Below, in pieces: positions 8,730-16,542 of a stretch of DNA of 64,000 nt. Source of the stretch: Planctomycetota bacterium (GTDB taxonomy: Bacteria > Planctomycetota > UBA1135 > UBA2386); NCBI GenBank assembly GCA_016716265.1, contig JADJWQ010000006.1, positions 2,383,501-2,447,500 on the forward strand, given 5' to 3'. How positions within the stretch are numbered: the stretch's first letter is position 1; each line of letters starts with the position of its first letter. The notes under the pieces are model-generated. The model saw nothing but the letters and a program-made list of their open reading frames with translations, did not search any database and was not told the origin of the DNA. A program made the translations under genes and the position numbers.

Positions 8730-8735
8730 TAACAT
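8730..8735 (+). promoter_or_regulatory. Candidate -10 hexamer (TAACAT) for the secreted protein gene
   Basis: TAACAT lies 37 bp upstream of the ATG at 8773 in otherwise GC-rich DNA. A GGAG ribosome-binding site follows at 8764-8767. No convincing -35 box is visible. Confidence 0.25.
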
Positions 8736-8772
8736 TCCGGAGCCCCTTGTCGCCGACCAGCTCGGAGAGTCG

Positions 8773-9843
8773 ATGTCCGTGTCGCAGGCCTCCCGCCTCC
8801 TCGCCCTCGCGATGCTCGCCGCCACCGCGTCGGCGCAGACCCCGTTCTCCTCGCCGCGGGGCTTCCTGGCGACCGAGGGCGACTCCAGCCACGTCGTGCT
8901 GTTCAACTCCGCCTACCAGCGGTTCATGCAGATCGACGACACGTGGCGCGGCCAGGCGATCACCGGCATCCGCGCCCTCGCGTTCCGGCGCGACGGCGTC
9001 GAGCCCGGCGGCAGCGCGCGCTCGTTCGAGCTCGTGGTCCGCTTCGGGCTCGCCTCCTGGGCGAACCGCTCCGGGACGTTCGACGCCAACTGGTCCGGCA
9101 CGCCGACGACGGTGTTCGCCAACCGCGTCGTGAACCTGCCCGACTGGTCGAGCCTGCCGGCGTCGGTGCCCGCGCCGTTCGACTTCACGGTGCCGTTCGA
9201 CGTGCCGTTCGACTACGACGGCAGCGACGCGTTCGCCTTCGAGGTGACCGCGCACAATGTCGCCGCCGGCGACGAGGCGGTCGTCGACCGCGAGCTCGGC
9301 CGCGACAACGCCTATGCCTACACGCGCGGAACGACGACCATGCCGGGCTGCATCGTCACGGGCCGGACCATCGCGATGGGGCACACGCTGGAGCTGCGCA
9401 ACTTCGGACCCCAGCACCCGACCCTCGGCATGCAGATCGAGACCGGCGTGACGCGTGGCCCGGCGTCACAGCCATGCATCCTGAACGTCGCGTTGTCACC
9501 CGCCGGCGTGACCGTGCCCGGATTGTGCACGACCGTCCACGCCCAGCCGGTCGTCAGCCTGCCGCTCGGCAGCACGAACGGCCTCGGCGACGTGTCGTCG
9601 TCGACCTTCGACGTGCCGTACGCACGGGCCTTCGAGGGCCTGCAGCTGGTCACGCAGGCGCTGGCGCTCGACCCTGGTGCAGCGGTGGCGCTACCGATCG
9701 CACTGTCCAATGATCGGATCGCGACGATGCCGGCCGCGCTGCGCGCGTCGCCGCGCACGGCCTATCTGTACGGCATACTCGGCACGACGCCCACCGCGAC
9801 GCTGTGGGATGGTCGCGCGGTGATCGCGCGCCTCGAGTACTGA
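8773..9843 (+). CDS. Secreted protein of unknown function, member of a paralogous family
   Basis: The 356-residue product starts with a signal peptide ending in ATASAQ (about residue 22). The body contains RALAFRRD, a run of beta-strand-like segments, and APFDFTVPFDVPFDYDG. The same succession (RALAFRRD, then V-x-R-x-V, then APFDY-IPFD) appears in the secreted protein at 40234-41325. A looser version appears in the C-terminal half of the subtilase at 16543-19308. These are probably one lineage-specific extracellular beta-rich domain family. No catalytic motif is seen. ATG 8773 is chosen for its signal peptide and the GGAG at 8764-8767; the longer upstream frame has no family character. It converges on 9883-12732. 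Confidence 0.75.
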   Translation: MSVSQASRLLALAMLAATASAQTPFSSPRGFLATEGDSSHVVLFNSAYQRFMQIDDTWRGQAITGIRALAFRRDGVEPGGSARSFELVVRFGLASWANRSGTFDANWSGTPTTVFANRVVNLPDWSSLPASVPAPFDFTVPFDVPFDYDGSDAFAFEVTAHNVAAGDEAVVDRELGRDNAYAYTRGTTTMPGCIVTGRTIAMGHTLELRNFGPQHPTLGMQIETGVTRGPASQPCILNVALSPAGVTVPGLCTTVHAQPVVSLPLGSTNGLGDVSSSTFDVPYARAFEGLQLVTQALALDPGAAVALPIALSNDRIATMPAALRASPRTAYLYGILGTTPTATLWDGRAVIARLEY

Positions 9844-9849
9844 TCGCTC

Positions 9850-9874
9850 GGACCGCGCCGGTACGACGCGGCCC
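9850..9874. terminator. Candidate bidirectional hairpin between convergent genes
   Basis: GGACCGCG (9850-9857) can pair with CGCGGCCC (9867-9874) with one mismatch and a 9-nt loop. It lies in the 39-bp gap between two convergent genes. There is no T-run, so any terminator activity is a guess. Confidence 0.3.
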
Positions 9875-9882
9875 GACCGCGT

Positions 9883-12732
9883 TCATTGCACGGCGAGCTC
9901 GACCCGCTGCGGCTCCGCATCGGGCGTGACGTCGACGAACACGCCGCCGTCCCGCTTGCCGAACTCGAACACGTGGTAGCGCGCTGCGCCACGCAGCTCG
10001 AACTCGACGATGCCCTCGTGATCCGTCAGGCGCACGATGCGGATCCGACCGTCGCGCTCGAGGGCCACGAGACGCGGCTCCGCGATCGGCTGACCGTCGG
10101 CGACGACCTGCACGGTCAACGTCACCGTCGGGAACAGCACGATCCGCAGCGGCTCGCCGGACAGCAGGTCGGCCGGGAAGTCGAGGTCGACCTCACGGGT
10201 CATGAAGCCCTCCTTCATGACCAGCACGTGCGTGGCATCGCGCGCGATGCCGTCGATGCGGAAGTTGCCCTGCGCATCGGTCGTGATCCGCCGCGCGAGC
10301 TCGTAGCGCAGATCCTCTTCGCGGCCGACGTGCACGATCGCACCGGCGAGCGGCGCGCCGTCCCGATCGACGACGGTCCCGGTCAGCCGCGCGCCGGGCT
10401 CGAGTCGGATCGGGCCGAGATCGAGCTCCTCGTCGCGCGCCACGACCACGTCGCGTGCGAAGGGCGCGAAGCCCGGGGCCGCGATCATCAGGCGCGCGGG
10501 GCCGGCCGGCAGGTCGTCCCACACGAGCCGGCCGCCGGGCGTCGAGACGTTGCGCGCGGTGACCTCGCGCTGCTGGCGTCGGTCGACATCCTCCTCGGCG
10601 AGCGGCTGCGGATCGACGCGCACGAACACCTCGGGGAGCGGGCGATCGCCGGGCAGTCCGAGCACCTGCGCGCGCAACAGCGCCTTCGGGATCCACGGTA
10701 GCCGGATGTCGACCGTCGACTGGTCGCGCGCCACCGCGCTGCGCACGAAGGTCCACTGACCGGGCGCGAGCACCTGCAGCTCGACGTCGCGGTCCGGGAC
10801 CTCCATCTCGAAATTGCCCTGCTCGTCCGTGTGCGCGGGCGGCGACGGCGAGTCCGTCAGGAACACCCGCGCCGACGCGACCGGCACACCGTTCTCGTCG
10901 CGGACCGTGCCCGTGACGGGGCGCCCGCCCGGGAACTCGAAGTCGACCCTGTCGACGACGGCTCCGCTCGCCACCTGGACCGGTCCGGGCGCGATGCGGA
11001 TCGGCAGCGTCGACCACCGCGCGAACACGCGATACGAGCCGGGCGGCAACCCCTGGATGCGATAGTGGCCATCCGCGTCGGTCACCGCCGATCGCGATCC
11101 GATGTCGTCTCCGTTGGCGACGACGCTCGCACCGACCGCCGGCCGGCCGCTGCGGGTGACCGTGCCACGGACCTCGCCCGGCGACTCGAAGCGGACGAGG
11201 CCGACGTCGACCGCACCTCCCGGCGCCGGCACGTCGACCGTGATACGGCGCTCGCCGAGCCACGGAATCGAGATCTGCAGGTTCGTCGACCCCTCCGGCA
11301 ATCCCGACAGCTCGAACGAGCCGTCATTGCCGGTCGCGACCACCCACCGTTCCGGATTGCGGGGCTGCAACGCGAAGCGCGGCGCCGAGACCTGCACGCC
11401 GGCGATCGGAGCACCGCTCGCATCGACCACCTTGCCGCGCGCGACGGCCGGTCTGACGACGGCCAGATCGAGCGTCGTCGCATCGCGCTCCTCGACGACG
11501 ATCGAGGTCTGGCGGCCGGTCGAGTCCTGGAACGCGCGTACGCCACCGACGATCGCGAGCGTCGCGGCGCCGGCCGACAGCCGCTGTTCGAACGCGAAGT
11601 GTCCGTCGGCGGCGACCGCGGTGCGCGCGGACTCCCCTGCGCTGCTGATCAGCTCGAGCTCGAGCCCGTCGACCAGCTCGCCGCGTAGCTGACCCTCGAT
11701 CGCCACCCGGCCGACCATCTCGATGCGCAGCTCCGTGGTGTCCCGCCGCAGCGCGACGGTGCGCTGCACGGTCGAGTGGTCCTGGTGCGACACGATGCAG
11801 AGCACGTTGCCGTGCCCGAGCCCCTGGACCGCGAAGCGACCGTCCGCGCCCGAGGTCGCCGTGCGGGGCACGCCGAGCTGCGCGTTCCACGAGACGGTCG
11901 TGAACACCTCGATGTGGGCGCCGGCGATCGGACTGCCGTCGAGATCGGCGACCTCGCCGATCAGCGACTGCCCCTCCTGCTCACCGAGCCGCAGCCGCAG
12001 CGACCGACCCGCGGCAACCGGGACGTTCGGGTAGACGGTCGGCTCGAGGTGCGGGTGGCGGACCGACAGCCGCACGACGCCGCCGACACCGCCGGCGACG
12101 TGGCGGAACTCGAAGTGGCCGCGGTCGTCGACGCGCGTGACGCGCGCGCGCCGCTGCTCGAAGCTCGACGGCTCGAGCAGCACGGCAGCGTCGACCGCGG
12201 GCCGGCCCGCCGCGTCGAGCACGACGCCGTCGATGACGAAGCCGTCCTCGAGTTGGACGGCGAGCTGATCGAGGCCGGGCGGTGCTTCGACCTCGCTGCG
12301 CGCCAACCCCTCGTGCACGAACTCGAGCAACAGCTGCTCGCGCATCCCGGCGGTCAGCGCGAACCGGCCGTCGCGCCCCGAGAACACCTGTGTCAGCCGC
12401 GTGCGGCGCCACTCCGGCCACGGCGACTCGAGCCGGTAGCCGTCGATCACGACGCCTTCGACCGGCTTGCCGTCCGGCCCGAACACCTGTCCGGTCAGGA
12501 GCCGCAGCGATGGCGCCGCGTCCACCGCGCGGCGTTCGACCGGAGCGGTCCCCGCGGTGGCTGCTGGTGCGAGGCGCTCGGCGGCCGAGCCGGCAGCCCG
12601 GGTCGCGTCGCCGGCGGGGACCGCGCGGCCCGATGCGGGCGCACGCGACGCTTCCGCGCGCCACCAGAGCCCGAGGGCGACGAGCAGGCCGGCGATCAGC
12701 ACGAGCAACGGGATCAGCAGGGCGCGTCGCAT
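9883..12732 (-). CDS. Large membrane-anchored protein with tandem CarboxypepD_reg (Ig-like) repeats
   Basis: The 949-residue protein has an N-terminal hydrophobic segment (LLIPLLVLIAGLLVALGLWW) that can be a signal anchor, followed by an Ala/Pro-rich linker. At least seven repeats of the carboxypeptidase-regulatory-like pattern follow. They begin GQVFGPDGKPVEG, GVVLDAAGRPAVD, GEVADLDGSPIAG, GKVVDASGAPIAG, GTVTRSGRPAVGA, GTVRDENGVPVAS and GTVVDRDGAPLAG. Each is about 80-100 residues and shows the DG-x-F and PxG-x-Y beta-sandwich signatures. Such arrays usually act as surface adhesins or scaffolds; no enzyme domain is seen. It is downstream of the kinase and sigma genes on the same strand, separated from the kinase by 153 bp. 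Confidence 0.85.
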   Translation of the reverse strand: MRRALLIPLLVLIAGLLVALGLWWRAEASRAPASGRAVPAGDATRAAGSAAERLAPAATAGTAPVERRAVDAAPSLRLLTGQVFGPDGKPVEGVVIDGYRLESPWPEWRRTRLTQVFSGRDGRFALTAGMREQLLLEFVHEGLARSEVEAPPGLDQLAVQLEDGFVIDGVVLDAAGRPAVDAAVLLEPSSFEQRRARVTRVDDRGHFEFRHVAGGVGGVVRLSVRHPHLEPTVYPNVPVAAGRSLRLRLGEQEGQSLIGEVADLDGSPIAGAHIEVFTTVSWNAQLGVPRTATSGADGRFAVQGLGHGNVLCIVSHQDHSTVQRTVALRRDTTELRIEMVGRVAIEGQLRGELVDGLELELISSAGESARTAVAADGHFAFEQRLSAGAATLAIVGGVRAFQDSTGRQTSIVVEERDATTLDLAVVRPAVARGKVVDASGAPIAGVQVSAPRFALQPRNPERWVVATGNDGSFELSGLPEGSTNLQISIPWLGERRITVDVPAPGGAVDVGLVRFESPGEVRGTVTRSGRPAVGASVVANGDDIGSRSAVTDADGHYRIQGLPPGSYRVFARWSTLPIRIAPGPVQVASGAVVDRVDFEFPGGRPVTGTVRDENGVPVASARVFLTDSPSPPAHTDEQGNFEMEVPDRDVELQVLAPGQWTFVRSAVARDQSTVDIRLPWIPKALLRAQVLGLPGDRPLPEVFVRVDPQPLAEEDVDRRQQREVTARNVSTPGGRLVWDDLPAGPARLMIAAPGFAPFARDVVVARDEELDLGPIRLEPGARLTGTVVDRDGAPLAGAIVHVGREEDLRYELARRITTDAQGNFRIDGIARDATHVLVMKEGFMTREVDLDFPADLLSGEPLRIVLFPTVTLTVQVVADGQPIAEPRLVALERDGRIRIVRLTDHEGIVEFELRGAARYHVFEFGKRDGGVFVDVTPDAEPQRVELAVQ

Positions 12733-12885
12733 CGGACCGGGTCGAGGGGACGGGAGGGTCGGCCGGGCCCGGAGACCGGGGCAGGTGCGCTCCGGGCCGG
12801 CTTGGTGGTGGCCGATGCCGGCACGCCAGTGTCGCGCGGCACCAGTTCGAGCGCCGCGGCCCGGACGCGATCGCCGATCGCCCGC

Positions 12886-15570
12886 TCAACCGGCATCGCG
12901 GACGACCTTGCGCAGGCGCTCGAGCGCGTCGACCGGCACCCGGTCCTCGAGCGGCTCGAGCTGCCGCAGCGCGCGCGCGAGGCGCTCGCGGACGGCGGCC
13001 GGCTCGGCGGCATTCTGGCGCGCAACCAGCGCGTCGAGCTCGGCTTCCGACCACTGCCCGGCAGCCAGCCGGCAGCGGAACCGGCACACGTAGGCGGCGG
13101 CGTCGAACGGATCGAGCGCGACCCAGGCGTCGGCCGCCTGCAGCGCCGCCGCCGGTGCGTCGAGGATCGACGCCAGCAGCGCCCGGACGCGGATCGCGGC
13201 ATCCGTAGCCGCCAGCTGGGGTCCGGCGGCCTCGAGGATCCGCTCGACCTGGTCGCGCAACGCCTCCGCCATCCAGCTCGGCGGCTGCAGGCGCAGCAAC
13301 AGCTCGATCCCCTGCAGTCGGCGCAGCGGCGGTAGCGGCCGGCCAGCGCGGTCGCGCGCCGGCTCGCCGGTCGGCGCCTCGAGCCGCGCGAGCGCCTCGT
13401 GCCAGGCCATCAGCGGCGAGGTCGGGGCGACCTGCCGCTCGAGCACGCGCCGCGACTGAGCGATCGCCTCGGTCGACACGCTGCCGAACACCGCGGCGTC
13501 GAGGATCCTCCCGCACGCATCGGCGAGCACGCGCTCGACATAGCCGCGACCCTCGGCGAGCGGCCCGACCTCGGTGCCGAGGCGCCGCAGCCGCTCGATC
13601 GCCGCATCGTGCAGACTGCGGCGATCGCCGCTCGGCAGCTCGAATTCGGCCATCTCGGCGGCCGCGGGCCGCCCGCGCCCGGCGATCGCGAGCAGGATCC
13701 AGGCGGCCGCCGCGGGCGCCTCGGGCGGGCCGGCTGCGGCGACCGCATCGACGCGCGCGAGCAGGTCCTCGACCCCGGCGCCGGGGCTCCAGTCGAGGAA
13801 GGTCACCAGCAGCCGCGGCAGGAACGCACCGGGGCGGATCATCGACGCGCGCAACAGATCGTTGGCGGCGCCGTCGAGATCGGCCACCGCGGCCGTCAGA
13901 CGCGCGATCGCGCGCGTGACGTAGAGCCGGTAGAGCCGCAGCCAGGTCTCGGCGTCGCGCTGCGCGAAGCCGCTCGCGCCCTCGAGCTCGTCGATCCGCG
14001 CGTCGACGGCCTGCAGCGCGCCGTAGCCGTCGCCGCGCCGCAGCCGCTCCGACGCATCGAAGGCGGGGTCTTCGAGGTAGGCGTCGCGCAACCGGGCAGG
14101 CTGGCCGCCGCCAGGCGCCAGCGCTTCGGCCTGGTCGAGCCGCACCAGCACGCCGCCGCCGGCGCTGCCGTTCGGCAACTCGACGCCGATGAGCGTCGAC
14201 AGCAGGCCGCCCGGGCCGACGACCGGCCCGGCCTCGGTCTCCGCAGCGGCGACCGCGGCGGTCAGCAGGTTGCCGAAGCGCTGCTGGCGACCGAGCTGCT
14301 CCTCGTTGCGGAACAGCCGGAACAGCGCCGCCGTCGTCGCCAGCAGCACGATCGCGGTGCCGATCGCGCCGCTGAGACCGGGGTGCTTGCGGATCCAGCG
14401 ACCGGCGCGGACCGTCCAGGCCAGCCGGCGCACGTGCACCGGCTCGTCGTCCGCGACGCGCTGCAGATCGCGGGCGAGCGCCTCGCCGTCCGGGTAACGA
14501 TCCTGCGGCTCCTTCGCGAGCAACCGCTGCAGCACCGCTTCGAGGTCCCGCGGCGCGTCGGGCACGAGCCGCCGTAGCAGCGGCGGCGTCGAGTGCACGA
14601 TGCCGTGCAGGAGCCCCTCGGTGCTGTCGGCGGCGATCGGCAGGCGGCCGGTGATCGCCTCGTACAGCGTCGCGCCGAGCGAATACAGGTCGCTGGCCTC
14701 GCCCGGCGGCCGCCCCATCGCCTGCTCGGGCGCCGCGTAGTGCAGCGTGCCGAGGAAGCCGCCGGCCTGGGACACGCTGCCGCTCTGCTCGCCGACGATC
14801 TTCGACAGCCCGAAGTCGGCCAGCGCCAGCTCGCCGTCGGAGTGCACCAGGATGTTGCCGGGCTTGACGTCGCGGTGCAGGATCCCGCGGCGGTGGGCGT
14901 GGTAGAGCGCGTCCGCGACGCCGGCGAACCGCTGCGCGGCGTCGCGCGGCGCGAAGGCGGGCCGACCCTCGCGGCGCGCGCGCGAGATCAGCTTGTCGAG
15001 GCTCACGCCCTCGACGCGCTCCATCGCGAAGTAGAGGTAGCCGTGGGCCTCGCCGAAGCCGTAGACCGGCACGATGTGCTGGTGGTGCAGCGTCGCGGCG
15101 GCGCGCGCCTCGGTGCGGAAGCGCTTCCGCATCTTCGAGTCGGTCGTCAGGCTCGGCGACAGCACCTTCAGCGCGACGTAGCGCTCGAGCGACTCCTCGA
15201 ACGCCTCGAACACGGTGCCCATGCCGCCGCGGCCGAGCAGCCCGACGAGCCGGAACTCGCCGAGCCGGTCGGGCAGCTCGCTACCGACCTCGCCCACCAG
15301 CGAGTCGAGGAAGTCGAGCGCGTGCAGGCGCGCGCGGAGATCCTCGGCCTCGCCATCGTCGGTGCCGTCCTCCGCGAGCGCCTCGACCGCGTGACCGAGC
15401 TCGCGCGCCCGACCGCCACTCGCGAGCAGCCGCGCCATCCGCTCGTCCGTCCGCTCGGAGCCGACCCGCTCCGGCTCCCGCTCCGGCTGGGCGCCGGTGT
15501 CGCCAGCCCGCTCGTCGCGCCGGCTCCCCGCGGCCTCGCCGGCGCCACCGTCGCGCCGCGCGACGCTCAT
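12886..15570 (-). CDS. Membrane-anchored Hanks-type Ser/Thr protein kinase
   Basis: The 894-residue protein has a charged N-terminal region and a kinase domain at about 105-370. The glycine loop is LLGRGGMGTVFEAF, the ATP-binding Lys is in YVALKVL (about K135), the catalytic loop is HRDVKPGN (about D234), and ADFGLSK carries the Mg-binding Asp (about D252). YAAPEQA is the activation-segment end. All key residues are present, so it should be active. One transmembrane helix is at about 399-417. The extracytoplasmic 470 residues are helical, Ala/Leu-rich and TPR-like, with no recognised enzyme motif. It is 175 bp downstream of an ECF sigma factor on the same strand, a planctomycete arrangement. 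Confidence 0.92.
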   Translation of the reverse strand: MSVARRDGGAGEAAGSRRDERAGDTGAQPEREPERVGSERTDERMARLLASGGRARELGHAVEALAEDGTDDGEAEDLRARLHALDFLDSLVGEVGSELPDRLGEFRLVGLLGRGGMGTVFEAFEESLERYVALKVLSPSLTTDSKMRKRFRTEARAAATLHHQHIVPVYGFGEAHGYLYFAMERVEGVSLDKLISRARREGRPAFAPRDAAQRFAGVADALYHAHRRGILHRDVKPGNILVHSDGELALADFGLSKIVGEQSGSVSQAGGFLGTLHYAAPEQAMGRPPGEASDLYSLGATLYEAITGRLPIAADSTEGLLHGIVHSTPPLLRRLVPDAPRDLEAVLQRLLAKEPQDRYPDGEALARDLQRVADDEPVHVRRLAWTVRAGRWIRKHPGLSGAIGTAIVLLATTAALFRLFRNEEQLGRQQRFGNLLTAAVAAAETEAGPVVGPGGLLSTLIGVELPNGSAGGGVLVRLDQAEALAPGGGQPARLRDAYLEDPAFDASERLRRGDGYGALQAVDARIDELEGASGFAQRDAETWLRLYRLYVTRAIARLTAAVADLDGAANDLLRASMIRPGAFLPRLLVTFLDWSPGAGVEDLLARVDAVAAAGPPEAPAAAAWILLAIAGRGRPAAAEMAEFELPSGDRRSLHDAAIERLRRLGTEVGPLAEGRGYVERVLADACGRILDAAVFGSVSTEAIAQSRRVLERQVAPTSPLMAWHEALARLEAPTGEPARDRAGRPLPPLRRLQGIELLLRLQPPSWMAEALRDQVERILEAAGPQLAATDAAIRVRALLASILDAPAAALQAADAWVALDPFDAAAYVCRFRCRLAAGQWSEAELDALVARQNAAEPAAVRERLARALRQLEPLEDRVPVDALERLRKVVRDAG

Positions 15571-15745
15571 CGCCCGACCTCCCGGGACTGCGGCGCCCCC
15601 GATCCGGTGCAGCCCGCAGGCGGCGCCGGTGCGCGGACGACTCGGGGAGCGGACGTGGACGACATGGCGGGGGCCAGGACTGGGACGTCGGAGGACTGGG
15701 GATTCGTTCCGCCGTTCTGGCGGTTCCCCCGGACGGGAGCGCCAC

Positions 15746-16267
15746 TCACAGGTGGAGCTCGGCCGCGAGCCGCTTCAGCGCGCGGCCGAGCAACAGGTGC
15801 ACGGCGTTCTCGCTGCGACCCATCCGCTCGGCGATCTCCTTGGCGGGCATGCCCTCGATCCGGCTCATGACGATCACCTCCCGATGGTCGTCCGACAACC
15901 GGGTCAGGGCCTGCTCGAGCAGCGCGAGGCGGTCCTCGCGGTCGGCGATCGTCACCGGTCCGGAGCGGCTGTCGGCGAGCGGTGCGTCGGTCGGGATGTT
16001 GCGCTCGCGCCGGGGGTCACGGGCCGCGACGCCGATCTGGTCGCGCAGGATGCGCGCGATCTTGCGGCGGGCGAGCGTCACCAGCCAGGCGCCGGCGTTC
16101 GCCGGATCGTCGAGCGTCGGCCACGAGTGGATCGCCTCGATCGCGACCTCCTGCAGCACGTCCTCGGGGTCCATGCGCGCGCGCAGCTCCGGTCCCATGC
16201 GGAGATACACCACCGATAGCAGGCGCTCGCGATAGCGCTCGAACGCAACTTCGGGAGACAGGGACAT
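15746..16267 (-). CDS. ECF-type RNA polymerase sigma factor
   Basis: The 173-residue product has sigma region 2 (FERYRERLLSVVYLRM followed by RMDPEDVLQEVAIEAIHSW) and region 4 (LSDDHREVIVMSRIEGM, then the helix-turn-helix AKEIAERMGRSENAVHLLLG). The DPEDVLQE block matches the -10-recognition helix of ECF sigma factors. ATG 16267 (MSLSPEVAF) is chosen because the longer frame to 16507 adds a Pro/Ala-rich tail with no sigma character, but there is no clear ribosome-binding site, so the start is uncertain. No anti-sigma factor is adjacent. The kinase next to it is the likely signalling partner by analogy with planctomycetal sigma/kinase loci. Confidence 0.88.
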   Translation of the reverse strand: MSLSPEVAFERYRERLLSVVYLRMGPELRARMDPEDVLQEVAIEAIHSWPTLDDPANAGAWLVTLARRKIARILRDQIGVAARDPRRERNIPTDAPLADSRSGPVTIADREDRLALLEQALTRLSDDHREVIVMSRIEGMPAKEIAERMGRSENAVHLLLGRALKRLAAELHL

Positions 16268-16542
16268 GTGCGGCGGACGCGGGCGCTGCACCCGGCCTGG
16301 GGTCGCCGCCAACTCCGTGCTGGGCGAGTCTATTCGTTGCGGCGCCGGCGGTCGCGCAGCGGGAGCCGGAAGCATGGTGCGATCGACGGAAGCGAGGGTC
16401 GGAGCTGCGGTCATGGGGCTGGCCGAGGCAGGAGGGGAACGCGGCGCGGCTACGGGCCAGCCTCGCGTCCATTCTGAAAGCGGCGCGCGGGGCGGGGTTC
16501 GGGCCACCCCCCCGACGCGGAGGCGGGAGTTAGACTCCCCGA

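Noticed and set aside
7220..9133. A 637-codon plus-strand frame opposite the glucuronate-isomerase-like gene
   Set aside because: It is an antisense reading, rich in Arg, Gln and Val, with no domain. The minus-strand gene has clear family motifs.
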